Positions 1-11,665 are shown, numbered from the stretch's first letter. The stretch: DNA of 64,000 bases from Apoderus coryli (GCA_911728435.2 OU452216.1:4538342-4602341), one strand, 5' to 3'. Translations and numbers: made by a program. The notes: generated by a model from the letters alone, not told the origin.

Positions 1-184
1 TCAATATGTTTGGGATTCTTTGCCTTTTAGGCAGAACTTGCACTATGGTTTGTTCCGCAAGACAGCGTTTTTCGTTTAAATTTCAATCCGTGATACTTGT
101 GCGACCATATGGTAGAGATACTAAATCTCGAACAAACCATAGTGCAAGTTCTGCCTAAAAGGCAAAGAATCCCAAACATATTGA
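1..184. repeat. Inverted repeat, 55-bp perfect arms
   Basis: Bases 1-55 are the exact reverse complement of 130-184, with a 74-bp spacer. The left arm begins at the window edge, so the repeat may extend further left. No coding similarity or terminal motif was recognised. It may be a foldback element or a tail-to-tail duplication. Confidence 0.85.
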
Positions 185-1776
185 AGTTTAACATTTATGA
201 TCCTCAAATTTTCAGACTAAGATACAAATACACTTTACGTTTTATATTCAAAGGATATGCTCTAAACATTTTTCAGTTTTTGGAAAATTTAAAATAAAAC
301 GGGGACACATCCCTTTATGAATTTACCAAAATATGTACTTATCTCAGGATCCACATTTTAAACCATTCTATCATAATTTAAAATCGAATATCAAGAAACA
401 ATATCTTTATTATTCTTACCAAAAAATGCAAAAAAAAAAACATATTAAAGATGAAATCACTGAAATGGAAAACTACTTTTCATTTTCATCATCAGAGGAT
501 ACTAGGTCTGGGTCTGGGTGTGTCTCCTTGCCATTAGTCGTTGGCAACGTTTGGGAAAAATCCCAAAATACATCAGAAATATAGGGTAATAGTTGCAGAA
601 GATTAGCCTTTTTTTTCTCGGAAATTGGAACTGACCGGAGTTAATAAAGAATTATAATTTCGTTCAAAATGAGATAAGTTGACTTGTCTCAATAGAAACA
701 TTTTAAATCAGATACCCCCATATGAACTTTTTTCAATTTGATTTTTTACCCTTTTTTTCAAATACCCTGTATTAATATTTATTAAAAAAATATAGGTAGG
801 CGCCTAAAGTAGGTCTATATCTTCTAGGATATTCTAACAAATTAAATTATTAAAGCTTCCATATAATAAAAAATTGTTATTATTAGTCTTTATTCTGAAA
901 ACGTCATTTTTGACATAAAATATCAAATATTTCGAAAACGGCTGGCGATATGTATAACACATTATGAATGAAATATGTTTAGAATTACAAGGAGAATCCA
1001 AAAATATATAATTTATATAGGGTCGTATTTGAAATATAGAAGTTGACACCCATTTTCGGTATAACCGGAAGTACTAGATTCTTGAAAACATTTTAGTCGA
1101 ATTGGTCCCATCGACCTAAGTACTACACCAGATTTTCAGATTCTTCCACAGTGTAGTTTCTCCATAATCGATCGAATCCCTTCCCGGTGGGACACTCGGT
1201 ATAACGGTAGCGAAAAAGTCATATATATGTCGGTTTCACTACGAAAAACCCTGTATAGTCAGTTCGTTTCATTCACAGAACGTGCAAGTTTTTTTGATTA
1301 GTGAAACGAAGTAGGTACATATTTGTGTAGCTATAAAGGTACGTGCTGCATGCGACTGACTTTGACCTGCAGCTGGCGAGACGACAACATAGTCGTAAAA
1401 TTATTTATTTTGGAGGAAAGCTGTTCGCCCACCAGCATTCTATGTGAAATACAGTGTGTGAATAAAATACCTCACGTGGAGTCAGCTCAAAATATAACAG
1501 AGTTATTGGCTTGCATCCATCTTAAGTGGGACACTTAATATTATTCAACTACTTTGGAACATTTAGTAGCAGCCATAAACAGAAATCGTTGTACTTTTAA
1601 TATTTTAAATACTGACGCAAGTCTCTTTTCTCTCTCTCTCTTTGTGTTTGAGTATGTTCTGCCGCAACCGAAACGAGTTTTTGCGCCGTTTCGTTACCGT
1701 ACATGGGACATGCATCTATCACACCAGAGAAGATGGATCTGACGACCAACAGAGTCATGGACATAGTTTTTAGGGC
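185..1776. other. Gene-free AT-rich stretch
   Basis: No coding region was supported. It contains two isolated copies of the CCCTGTAT-type motif near 769 and 1247, and a palindromic motif CGGTATAACCGGAAGT at 1057-1072. Close variants of that motif recur at 9227-9242 and 31116-31132, so it belongs to a dispersed repeat. Short open frames here look random. Confidence 0.5.
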
Positions 1777-1970
1777 ATCCCAGTAAACACACATACGTTT
1801 ATTTAACGTTTATCATTACAAAACACCTTTTCAAAAAAAGGTACATTAAATACGTACATTTTACTTTTATATGTCGCGCTTTTTCACGTTGCAGAACACG
1901 AATAACGAAACGTTAGTTAAATGGTTTAAATAATCGTGTATTGAACGTATTTATGTATATATATTCAACG

Positions 1971-2170
1971 GTGAAATCAAACGTTATTTAAACGGTTCTA
2001 AAATACGTTAATAATACGATTACACAAACGTTAATTCTTAGCTTTTAAAAAACGACAAATGCATGTATTAGATATACATGCATTTATCGTTTTTTAAAAG
2101 CTAATAATTAATGTTTGTGTAATCGTATTAATAACGCATTTTAGTAACGTTTAAATAACGTTTGATTCAC
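1971..2170. repeat. Imperfect 200-bp palindrome
   Basis: The two ~95-bp halves around position 2070 are reverse complements with few mismatches. The centre is the stretch around GCATGTATTAGATATACATGC. It lies inside the CCCAGTAAACAC element and contains several ACGTTA/TAACGT words. It could be a former end-to-end fusion of two element ends or a cruciform-forming module. Confidence 0.8.
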
Positions 2171-3102
2171 GTTATTTAATGTTGCTTTTATATATTTTTG
2201 TAACGTGAAATATACGTTAATAAAATGTATGGAATAAATCAATAAAACTACCAGATTTCCATTGTTGGGTTGGTACAAAAGTTTGATGAAAAAATAATGC
2301 CCTTTTTGTTAAATAGTTAAATCAAAAAAAATAAACATTTGGGTGTTTTTTAATATTAAATATTGTGGTCAAATATAACTTAAGTACACAATTATACGAT
2401 GCAATAATGCACGTTTCGGCGAACTATGCCGCTTTCTGTCGCCGAAACTTACGTTGTATCGAATAATTTTGGAATTTTAACTGCTTCTTAACCACTTACG
2501 ATAGGGAATTTTAATTAATTTAAAAAATCAATAAATCTTAAATATAATACATAAATAATGCTTGAAAATCATTTTTCTGATGTACTGGGAAGTTCAATTT
2601 GGCTGCTTCTGAAATAAAAATGCATACATAGGTATGAGCATAATATAATTATAAATATTTAGAATGTAATGTTATTTTTGCTAGATGCGTATAGATATTT
2701 TATACATTTTTAAGCAAAAGTAAAAGATTTTTAAATTATATTTTTTGAGTGCAAAAAACCTAACACCCAGTAAATTCATTGCATTGTAATTTATCAATTT
2801 TAAATAAGTTTATTTCCTGTGAATTTTTTCAAATTTTAGGTATATTTTAATTTTTATTAGTGTTCTAAAAGCAAAATATCGAGTGGTGTGGCTGGCTGAT
2901 GAGTACAAACGAGTACGAAATAGGCGCATAGAGTAAATATCAAATATGTTTAAGCCGTTTTAGTATCTTAATAAAATTTTACCGTTTTCTATCTTATTGA
3001 CACCTACTTATTACTTACCTAAAATAGTGCCCATAAGTGTCAATTTTGTTGAGGCGACCTTTACAGTTGAACTGAATTCCATTGGTTGATCATTAAAAAT
3101 GT

Positions 3103-3432
3103 CATAATTCTTCTAGAAACTTCCTCACTTAATTTTTAATAGTAATAAACTTCTTAAATCTTTTTTAACTAATTGTAGCACTTTATTTTTATTATATGCG
3201 CACTATCTTCATAATTCTTCTAGAATACCTCAATACCGAACATCACTTAATTTTTAATAATATTAAACTTCTTAAATCTTTTTAAACTAATTGTAGCACT
3301 TTATTTTTATTATATACGCACTATCTTCATAATTCTTCTAGAATACCTCAATACCGAAACTCACTTAATTTTTAACTTCTAAACCTTTTTTAACTAATTG
3401 TAGCACATTATTTTTATAATAATCGCACTATC
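3103..3432. repeat. Three tandem units of about 105-118 bp
   Basis: Each unit starts with CATAATTCTTCTAGAA (3103, 3210, 3328) and ends with a variant of GCGCACTATC. Units 2 and 3 share an insertion reading TACCTCAATACCGAA that unit 1 lacks. Unit 3 has a short deletion. The array is inside the CCCAGTAAACAC element. Confidence 0.85.
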
Positions 3433-3903
3433 AACAATGATACGTAATTATTTTGACAAAGTTTGACACGCGTTTAAAAAATACATAAAACTAACGTTTT
3501 TATTTTATGGTTTATTTATAATGCATATACAACGTTACTTAAACATAATAAATGCACGTAGTTGTATTTAGATAATAAAAACATGTTTCTATAACGTTTA
3601 AACTGAACGGTGTAAAATTAAACTTAAAATAAACCGTCACATTTCTAACGTAAGACCAATTATCAACGACTGACACGTTGAATCCACGTTTCATTTACGT
3701 ATATGTGTTTACTGGGATGTTTTCTGTATCGAGACAAAAAACTGTTATTGTTTGTTATCTCTTTCTCTTGCACCTCAATTACAATGTCTACTACGACTAC
3801 ACTGCGCCGCAATATTAACCGGATAAAGAAAATTTGGTTCAAAATCAATCATAAATAACTTTTTTAGTATTGCATCAATTTTGACAATTTTTTTTTTCGA
3901 GTG

Positions 3904-3985
3904 TTAGGCCGTTTTATTTTCATTATTTTTTCATATCGAAACTGCCAAAATTTCAAACGGATTTGTTGTTATACAGGGGTGAACA
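3904..3985 (+). repeat. Short dispersed repeat (pair with 38710-38791)
   Basis: About 80 bp containing TTTTTCATATCGAAACT and GATTTGTTGTTATACAGGGG. It matches 38710-38791 in the same orientation with scattered differences. No ends or coding content were recognised. Confidence 0.7.
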
Positions 3986-4194
3986 AAAAGTTACATTTTA
4001 CCCTAAACTTTTCAACATCCTGTAGAAAAAACTCACGACCGAATACTGATTTTTTTTGGAACATTTTCAAGCCTTATTTTTTCTGAACAACTGGTTTTTT
4101 GATTCATACCGATATCTGTATTCTTAACCCTAGACCGGTATCGATATTCAATTGCATGGTATTGGTATCGATACGTAAATTTTACGCACCCCTA

Positions 4195-5335
4195 CGAGGG
4201 TTGCCTTATATATTTCGGAATTTGGCAAACCTAGTGTTGCAATCTGGCAACTGACAGCTCTATCGTAAAGTTGGACATTTTTGAGGTTATACGTACTCAG
4301 AACGTTTTGACATACGAGCGCTATTTGTGTTGTTTACAGTAACTTAAAAGATTCATCTCGGCCAAAAAATTTTTGGCGATGAAGCTCCAGCAAGGACCAG
4401 TGTTTACCGATGGTATGGTGAATTCATTCGTAGTCATAGTTCACTCCAAGGCGAATTTTGTGAAGGTCGTCCAAAATCAGTTGTTGTTCCGAAAACCATT
4501 GATGTTGTGCGCAAATTGATATTGCAAGATCGTCATGTGACCTATCAAGAGATTGAGTCAACCTTAGGCATTAGCGGGACCAGCATACATTCAATATTGC
4601 ATAAACATTTGACTGTCAAAAAAATTTGTTCGCGTTGGAGCCCACACAATTTGTCAATCGCTCAAAAAAAGGCTCGTGTCGATTGGTCGAAAGAAATGCT
4701 CAAAAAATACGATCGCAATGCTTCGAAACACGTCTACGACATCGTGACAGGTGATGAATAGTTGATTTACGCGTATGAGCCCGAAGGTAAACAGCAGTCG
4801 ACTCTATGCATGTTTCAGGATGAGCCAAATCCAACCAAAGTTGTTCGCGCACGAAGCAATTCCAAGCAAATGGTCGCCAGTTTTTCCGGAAAAACTGGAC
4901 ATGTCGCAACCGTACCACTAGAACAACGCCGGACAGTCAATTTTGAGTTGTACGTAACCATTTGTTTGCCAGTTGTCTTCCAAGAAATCAGGAAAACCAA
5001 CAGCCGAAGACGGATCACTCTTCACCACCACAATGCGACCTCTCACAAATCGGCTCAAACGACTCCATTTTTGAGCACCCAAAACATCGATTTAATTCTG
5101 ACTTGGAACCAAATGACTTCTTTTTATTCCCGTACGTAAAAAACAAACTGAGAGGTCAACGTTTTTCGACACCTCAGAGACAATCAGAGTGGCAAAAGTG
5201 CTTCAACAATTGGTTCAAACGCATGCAAAAGTGTATAGATCTTCATGGGGAATATTTTGAAAAACAATAAAGTGATTTTCGATGATTAATATTTGTTTTT
5301 GGTCTCTAATCCCGAAATATAAAAGGCAACCCTCT
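4195..5335 (+). mobile_element. Mariner element, copy 1 (degenerate)
   Basis: The left end CGAGGGTTGCCTTATATATT follows a TA at 4193-4194. The right end is its reverse complement, ending near 5334. The element is about 1.14 kb and encloses a broken mariner transposase. A second copy lies at 55030-56650. Internal deletions relative to that copy remove part of the N-terminal coding region and two pieces near the C-terminus. Confidence 0.9.
4372..5270 (+). pseudogene. Mariner transposase pseudogene (copy 1)
   Basis: This was a cut-and-paste transposase of the D,D34D mariner type. The N-terminal helix-turn-helix part is recognisable (VTYQEIESTLGISGTSIHSI near 4540-4600), followed by the VTGDE motif that holds the first catalytic Asp. 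An in-frame TAG at 4759-4761 follows directly where copy 2 has Ser. The second catalytic site reads LHHHN instead of LHHDN, so that Asp is His. A deletion near 5095 removes the residues before EPNDFFLF, which holds the third Asp, and shifts the frame. A further ~45-bp deletion lies near 5175. The protein ends DLHGEYFEKQ with its natural stop. It is certainly inactive. Confidence 0.92.
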
Positions 5336-6115
5336 TCTCACATATACTTTTACGCCAAAATTTGACTAGATATATTCAATGACTCCGAATTAATTGATTG
5401 AAAATTGTTTTCTACGAACAGTAAACATATACACAAGGAGATGAGAACTAAAAATCATTTAGACTGCGTTATAGTAAATTTAAGAAAATTACTTAAATAT
5501 ATCTTGGACTTGGACAAAGGAATGCTGATTCTAGAATTTTGAGCCAAAGCTAAAGATTGCCAAAGCTGAGTCAACCTAATGTGCAAATCCAATCATCATC
5601 AAATATATTTGTCTCTTGGTAGGGGAAAAGGAGGCACATTCAACCAAGGGGCAGATTCAACCACCACTCCTAAATATTTTTCCAGTTTAAATTAAGCGCC
5701 AAAAAAATTCGTGTCGACTGACAGTCATTTATAACTACTTTGTGTGGTAGTTAGAAAGTTGTATGTGGTCAGTTGCTTGGTGAAAAAAATAAAGTGTAAT
5801 TTTTGTAAATTTACGGGAAGATTTTGTTTACTACATTTTGTAATATTATTTTAATGAGTTAAAAATTATACCTGTAACATAATTATCACTGATTTACTTT
5901 GTTATTAGAGATTACTGTTTTATTATTGTTTTAACCTTAAAATATAAAATGTACGGATATCAGGAGATTTTATTGCGAACTAAAGGATGGGGCACATTCA
6001 ACCACATAGAGGTGGGGTATATTCAACCAGCCCCAAACCTCTTCACTGTACGGTATATGTCATATGATTTTAAATTAAATATTCTCTTCTTTTTAAATGG
6101 TGCGTAATTACAAAA

Positions 6116-6842
6116 AAAAAAAATCCCGATGGCAGCCAGTCGGAAAAGTAGATTTTTGATTTATATATTTTTTATTTATACTTAGTCTACCACTGACACC
6201 CACTATTAATAAACAAATAATGGAATATTCTGACAGTCGCCAAATATAACCAAAGTGTCATATTGACAGTTATTTTAACTGAAATACCCATTATACTATA
6301 ACACATACGTAAGTACGGTCTTATTGTTATGTCACAGGTGTTTATTCGTCAAAATAATTACAGGTGTAGCGGGTGATGATATTTTTTTTATTTTTTGTTA
6401 CTTTATATTGACTTACATTTACTTAAATATGCCAGCGATGAAAAAACTCTCCAAATAAACATTGTAGAGATTTAAGTGCTCTATCATTTGATATGTAACA
6501 TCGGTATTTTCTATTAACAATGAAAAAAATATGATTTTTTTAAAACTTTGACAGGTCGTCATTTCGAAATTAGCTCGCCGATTTCAATCGCCAACGAACT
6601 CACGCGATTCCATGACTTAGCCGATTTTTTAACCATATTTTGTTTCGATTGGTCAAAAAATGCGGCCTAGACCGTGACACAAAGTTTTCTATATCCTATA
6701 TATATATAGATATATAAACTTTTGAACTGAGGTCATTTTTAGGATCCAGGGGTCATAAAATGAAGGACTGCATAAAAATTTTTCAAAATTTCGGTTGTGT
6801 CGATCTCCTGAATAGTTAGATTTTTTTTTAAATCTACTAAAA
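6116..6842 (+). repeat. 727-bp dispersed repeat nested in the pogo-like element
   Basis: This segment is repeated almost full length in reverse orientation at 44602-45336. A ~115-bp portion of its right end recurs at 8145-8260. It starts AAAAATCCCGATGGCAGCC and ends in TTAGATTTTTTTTTAAATCT. No open frame, terminal inverted repeat or target duplication is evident. It contains a short (TA)n run near 6700 that is expanded in the other copy. It is likely a non-autonomous element with defined ends. Confidence 0.8.
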
Positions 6843-6861
6843 AGACAAACCGGGCCAACCT

Positions 6862-6990
6862 AGTTGAAACCGATATGAAGAATGCTATTAGAGAAGATAT
6901 AAGTAAGAATATGTTAGAAAGAGAATCCAGCAGAAGCTTCATTGTAAAACGAGATACACTGCATTCTAGAATTAAAAAACTACGGACATA
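6862..6990 (+). pseudogene. Pogo-like transposase N-terminal fragment (psq-type HTH)
   Basis: A 42-codon open segment encodes a pipsqueak-like helix-turn-helix: AIREDISKNMLERESSRSF is followed by VKRDTLHSRIKKL, the usual 'x-R-x-TLxxRIKK' recognition helix of pogo/Tigger/jerky transposases. It ends at TAG 6988-6990. The repeat nested just upstream has probably cut off the N-terminus, and the rest of the transposase is missing. It assigns the surrounding element to the pogo group. Confidence 0.7.
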
Positions 6991-7382
6991 GCTACAGCTG
7001 AGCGGTATGATCTAAGGTTTAAGTTACCTAAACCAAACACACCTAAAACAGCTAGACCTTTTTCTCTCCATACGTTTAGTCTTGATTTAACATCATCAGC
7101 AATGTTAAAAACTCACAAATAAAAGTTATAGGCAAAAATAAGTTTTTTTTTTACAAATGCTTGTTATAGTTTAAACTGCCCCTTGTGATGGTTGAATCTA
7201 CCCCACCGGGGGGGCACTTTAAACCGTTTGTAAAGTTTTATTTAAGCCTTGGTTTTTTTACAAAAAAGGTAGCTAAAACCACACTTAACATTATAATAAT
7301 AAGTATAACTTAAAAATCCTTACTGGGAGTTTTTTATTCAACAAAACTGACAAAATGGTTGAATGTGCCCCCCTTTCCCCTA

Positions 7383-8144
7383 CAGGATTTACACCATGTG
7401 CTATAACATTATGGTTGTATATTACAAATGAATTGATGAAGGCTATATTTTGCGATTCCAATTCATATTTTGGCACATTTGATCAAATGTATGAACGACA
7501 CCTTTCGTGGCATTGTAGGTATGTATGGCAAAATAATAAATAAAATATTAAAAACAAAATTGGTGTTAAAAAATAAACTGGTGCCATTGAGGCCCCAATA
7601 GCTCTCCATACATAAATTTATTCTTGGTGTACTTTCGTTAAAAATGACCAGAGGCATGAGGTGCAAGGGCAGGGGCGTAGTGAGCAGTGTTCCGCGTGTT
7701 CCACGGAACACGGGCCCTGTATCTTCAAGAGGCCCTGTACTGCATTCTGCATCTTTTCTATATTAAATACCTATAAATTTTAGATTTTTTTTACATTTAT
7801 TTGACTTGTTTAAAAGTTTTATTTCCAATTCTTATAACAAAACTTGGCTGACGAAGCAAATTCTTTGCAAAAAAAAACTAGAAATATTAATCGTTTTGCA
7901 AACAAAAATTTTGAAATGTACTGATGCTCTTTCGAAACTACTGCAAAATGATCAGCAAACCCTTGAACAATCCTCCCTCTGCAAAAAATAATGCTGTCTA
8001 TCACGGAAAAATTCAGGCAGTCATCTTTAACACTCTGTATCTTTGTAAATAAGGACTTTTCGAAAAATTACAATTTAGGTGTTTTTCATGATTAGACGTC
8101 CCCAATTCGTTCACAAATTTTGGCCAGCTTTTTTAGAAACACAG
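7383..8144. other. Gene-free stretch with a possible hAT end
   Basis: No coding region was supported. A GC-richer patch at 7668-7740 (GCAGGGGCGTAGTGAGCAG, then GGGCCCTGT twice in opposite sense) resembles hAT-type ends, but no partner end or 8-bp duplication was found. Confidence 0.35.
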
Positions 8145-8260
8145 AAACTTTTGAACTAAGGTCATTTTTAGGATCCAGAGGTCATGAAATGAATAACTGA
8201 AAAAAAAAATTTCAAAATTCCTGTTGTGTAGATCTCCTGGATAGGTAGATTTTTTTTGAA
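8145..8260 (+). repeat. Partial copy of the 727-bp repeat
   Basis: Matches the right-end portion of 6116-6842 in the same orientation: AAACTTTTGAACTAAGGTCA through GATCTCCTGGATAGGTAGAT. The rest of the element is absent. Confidence 0.75.
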
Positions 8261-9411
8261 AATTTTTAAAAAGCGCTTAAGGAATTTTCTGCAACTCAGC
8301 CAGCGTATAGTCATGGAAAATTTCGACAAAAGAGTGTCAGCAACGTCCTATAGACTTTTTGCCCGATGTAATATTTCATAAATAACCCCGTACTATTTAC
8401 TTTACAATTATAATGAAAATAATAAAAATTGTGTTTTCTATTTAAATCAAATATTGCAATAATTCTGGGGCAATAATTCTTTATTTAGCAAAACTCAAAA
8501 TTGGTATAGCTTTAAATTAACCTACCTAACCCTAGCGAGTTAAGCTAGTTCATCACACACCCGGTATAGTTATTTTCAAAAAATATACATCTGAATACCA
8601 CATTTTAGAATTTTAGATAGAATTGAGGTTAAAAAAAGCTCTGTTTTACCCTAGATAAACATTTTAATATACTCATATAATACATAATACAAAAAAAAAA
8701 AACAAGACATACCACACTATGAACCATATGCGACATGTTCAGATAAAAATTTATGGATACTTACTACTATAAATACCTACCAACAACACTCAGTAACTTC
8801 GAATATTCCAAGAACACACACCATCCTTTGTCTACGTCTATATAAAAGTGTTTGGTTTAAATCGTTAAGTTATCCAGAAAATAAATAAACTAAATTAATA
8901 GTTAAACATGTTAGTTTACATGATATATAAAGAAATAATACATCACACAAAAAATAAAAGTCTGTGTTATTTTGGAGCCACTGAATAAGCTCTTTAGGAC
9001 TACACTGACAGCAAACAACTATAAACACTAACTAATGTGATATAAACAACGATATTTTTATTATTAATGAAAGAAAAGTCTTTATTTATTCTTCATAATC
9101 AATTTCGTCGCATGGCAGGTTAAACTTTTATGGAAAACGAGATATAGGATTATTTAGAAAATTCGGTTTCTTACAGTTGTCAGTCTAATCTATACTTCTA
9201 AAGTATTTTGACGTTTGTGACACTTTCGGTTGTACCGGAAGTTGATACCGACTTCATTATTTCATATAGAACATAGTGTATTGTATTGCATTTTTAGGTT
9301 CCTTGACGTAAAAAATTATTTTTAACTTTTTTGTCCGTCGGCGGATAAAAATTGTAATTTTGTTGTTTGAAGAGACAAAATGTTGAAGTAGTAATTCAAG
9401 CAGTAATTCAA
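8261..9411. other. Gene-free AT-rich stretch
   Basis: No coding similarity was found. Short homopolymer and A-rich runs occur near 8690. The CGGT..ACCGGAAGT motif appears at 9227-9242 (dispersed-repeat debris). Confidence 0.45.
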
Positions 9412-9471
9412 CGAGCTGGCTCTGATGGCATATCTCCTGAGCTTTTTAAAGAAGGAGGACCTGTAATATTC
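9412..9471 (+). pseudogene. LINE reverse-transcriptase scrap (RTE-like)
   Basis: Twenty codons read RAGSDGISPELFKEGGPVIF, the 'xSxDGIxPExxKxGG' block at the start of the RT domain in RTE-like LINEs. The same block occurs at 34293-34340 in the same strand sense. Flanking sequence is not coding in this frame. It is a deletion remnant of an older insertion. Confidence 0.65.
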
Positions 9472-9600
9472 TTTTCTTATTGTAACTTATTATAATGTAA
9501 CATGTACCTAATTATAGTGTCAATGGCCTTAGTTGTCGAGACACTTCTTTCTAGTAAATAAAAAAAAAACTATATCTCTTATTATTATATAATAATGTAA

Positions 9601-9756
9601 TTTGATAAGCGTGGTCCTGATCGCCGAAAAACAACTTGGGTCAAGAATCTTCGCCAATGGTATGGAGTAAACACCACGAAACTCTTTAGGTCGGCTGTGA
9701 ACAAGGTGAAGATCATGCGACTGATCGCCAATGTTCTAGGAGGGCACGGCATTTGA
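9601..9756 (+). pseudogene. LINE 3'-terminal ORF fragment with GAA tail
   Basis: Fifty-one codons plus a stop encode the last part of a LINE ORF2: RRKTTWVKNLRQWYG, then KLFRSAVNKVKIM, then LIANVLGGHG. This matches in order the C-terminus of the LINE at 61906-62916 (SWLRNLREWFG, LFRAATSKIRI, MIANLRLGDG). A (GAA)n run follows at once, as the AG run does in the other copy. It is a very 5'-truncated insertion or a deletion remnant. Confidence 0.8.
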
Positions 9757-9774
9757 AGAAGAAGAAGAAAAAGT

Positions 9775-9810
9775 CGGTGGGGCTGAGTTCGAATCCCAGA
9801 CTTTTTTTAT
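9775..9810 (+). repeat. tRNA-like B-box segment
   Basis: GAGTTCGAATCCCAGAC at about 9785-9801 fits a pol III B box with its T-arm closing pairs, followed by seven T's, a pol III type terminator. No A box or cloverleaf could be traced upstream because the LINE tail precedes it. It is likely a SINE or tRNA fragment rather than a gene. Confidence 0.35.
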
Positions 9811-11371
9811 TTCTAATTTTTGAATAATCTAGTTAGTTTGTTAGGTTAGTTTATTGGAAACAATAAAAATAATACAAGTATAATAATAATTATTAAAATT
9901 CTGTTTCGTTGTGCAGGTCATATTATATTTATAATATTATATTTTGTCGGGAATGTTTTGGGGCGACACAACCAATTTTTTTCAAGTACTTAACGCGATC
10001 TTTCCCCGTGTCAGTTCGAATAGCATTTTTTTTTGCAAACCTGTATAATCTGGAACTTCTACAAAACGAGTTCAAGATTTTTTCTACTTACGCGTTACGT
10101 GACACAAAATACTAGCGCTAGAGTTATATCGATTAAACTTGTCAGAATATGGCATGAATAAATGATGTCTACTTACACTAACTATACCTTTTGAGGGAAA
10201 TCATCAGAAATTTAATAATCGAAATGAAAAATATTCTTATTATATAGGTATTTGAAAGTTAAACTGATTTCTTATTATAAATGAAATATCATCAATTTGG
10301 AACGATATAATTCACTTTAATTAAGACTCTGAAAACGTGATACTGAACACATGTGATTTTTTAAGAGATTTCGGATTTGATTTTTAAAAAAGACACGGTA
10401 TACGACATGACACAACACGAGCGGAACACGTTGGGAGTTTAAGCATCAAGATTTACATGATGTGCAAAGCCAGCGTCTTCTTTTAAATATTTTTCATCAG
10501 CTAAGGTCTGAAAATAATGAAATGACGACACTTTGTCCAAAACTGAATAGTTATAAGAAGTTACAGGCAATTTTAAATTTAGCAGTATTTAAAAAGAACT
10601 ATTATTGCGGTTGAAACAAATTCCTAAGGCACTTTCAACTTAAAATCTTAAGGAATATGACTTTAGGCTGTAGCAATCCGCTCAAGGCACATAATTATAT
10701 ATTATCCAATAAAAAATGTTCATCCTAATACCGAAATTTCTAAATTCTAAATTTCCAAAAGACTATAATTTAACATAAATGTAAACAATGGAATCGGAAG
10801 ACAATAACATAATTTCAGTTTGGATGAAAGTGCTGTGCTCGGCGATATTATAAAGCATTATGTTCACAGCAATATTTCACAGAAATGTAGGTAATAAAGA
10901 CGATTTATTATTATATTCTTAATGCAAAAACAAAATGCATCTCATGTCCATGTGCTACCAACATGATAAAAATTATTGTACTAAATGTAACATAAAAATG
11001 ACCCATTAATATTCCGTTTTTGTTTTATCAGTTAATAATATTTACATAGACAATAGTCTTTATTTCTGCAAACTGTGATATTAAAAGGATGTATCTTTGA
11101 ACGTTACATGAGATTGTAATATCTTGGGACCTCCGTGAAGTCAAAACGATATTTTTAGTGATTCTTTTTGTGCTTTCAAAACTAATCTATTTCTTTAATT
11201 TGCTCTATATTGCTTCATATATTCCGGTGTTTTATTTATCAATTTGTCTGCGCGTGTATGGTTCGCCTTAAGTTCTTAACCGTGCGTCGTTTATTCTTAC
11301 CCTTATGGCATTTTGAGATAACTTGGAGTGTTTTGTGATTTTTGTTGGACGAGATAAGTCGAATTCAGAGG
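9811..11371. other. Gene-free AT-rich stretch
   Basis: About 1.56 kb with no supported coding region, RNA gene or element ends. Short open frames lack recognisable domains. Confidence 0.45.
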
Positions 11372-11665
11372 TTATACCGCTGGCCAGCAATTGAAGAACC
11401 CTAAAGTTGGACTAATATTATATCTTTCGTGCTCGACAAATGTATTAATTAGCCCTTTTCCTGGCTTCACTACTTCTGCACTGATTTCTCTTCCAAGATA
11501 TTCTATAATTGTTGCCAAAAATACACACTGATTTTTAAGATTATGGACACGAAGTTGAATTAACACTTTTTTTAAGCGTTCCAGTCCCTCCGCAACCGTC
11601 GATGAAGGTACTATGATGTCCTCAGTATATGCAAAGGATAATTTTTTACTAAATATAGTAAACAA
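11372..11665 (-). pseudogene. Ty3/gypsy-type reverse transcriptase fragment
   Basis: Ninety-seven codons on the minus strand resemble the palm of Ty3/gypsy reverse transcriptases. AYTEDIIVPSSTVAEGLERL stands where the catalytic block normally reads Y(M/L/V)DDI, followed by LKNQCVFLATIIEYLGREIS, the usual '..KCxFxxxxxxYLGxxIS' block. The first catalytic Asp of the YxDD pair is Glu here, so this copy is dead even before truncation. No protease, RNase H, integrase or LTR was found nearby. The gag fragment at 12985-13555 on the same strand could be from the same element, split by the recombinase relic, but this is inference. Confidence 0.8.

Larger units (their letters stand above)
1777..3718. 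mobile_element. Non-autonomous DNA transposon, CCCAGTAAACACACA family (copy 1)
   Basis: The left end reads ATCCCAGTAAACACACATA and the right end is its near-perfect reverse complement (3700-3718). The interior has no transposase but is rich in ACGTTT/AAACGT words, especially in the first 450 and last 250 bp, as expected of subterminal binding repeats. It carries a 200-bp palindrome (1971-2170) and three tandem units (3103-3432). A second, shorter copy lies at 24082-24870. The superfamily is not recognised, and the target duplication is ambiguous because AT abuts both ends. Confidence 0.75.
5622..7380 (+). mobile_element. Pogo-like deletion derivative with TA target site
   Basis: The ends are inverted repeats of about 25 bp (GGGGAAAAGGAGGCACATTC at 5622 and its partner ending at 7380), flanked by TA on both sides (5620-5621, 7381-7382). 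Further in, GGGGCA and CATTCAACC words recur (about 5647, 5988, 6015, 7180, 7195). A pogo-type DNA-binding domain fragment survives at 6862-6990, and a foreign 727-bp repeat is nested at 6116-6842. The DDE catalytic part is absent, so it is non-autonomous. Confidence 0.75.

Noticed and set aside
3103..3432. CRISPR-like array
   Set aside because: Units are contiguous diverged tandem copies without unique spacers, in a eukaryotic transposon-rich context.
7668..7740. Possible hAT terminus (GCAGGGGCGTAG, GGGCCCTGT)
   Set aside because: No partner end, no 8-bp duplication and no transposase similarity close by. Mentioned only in the gap note.
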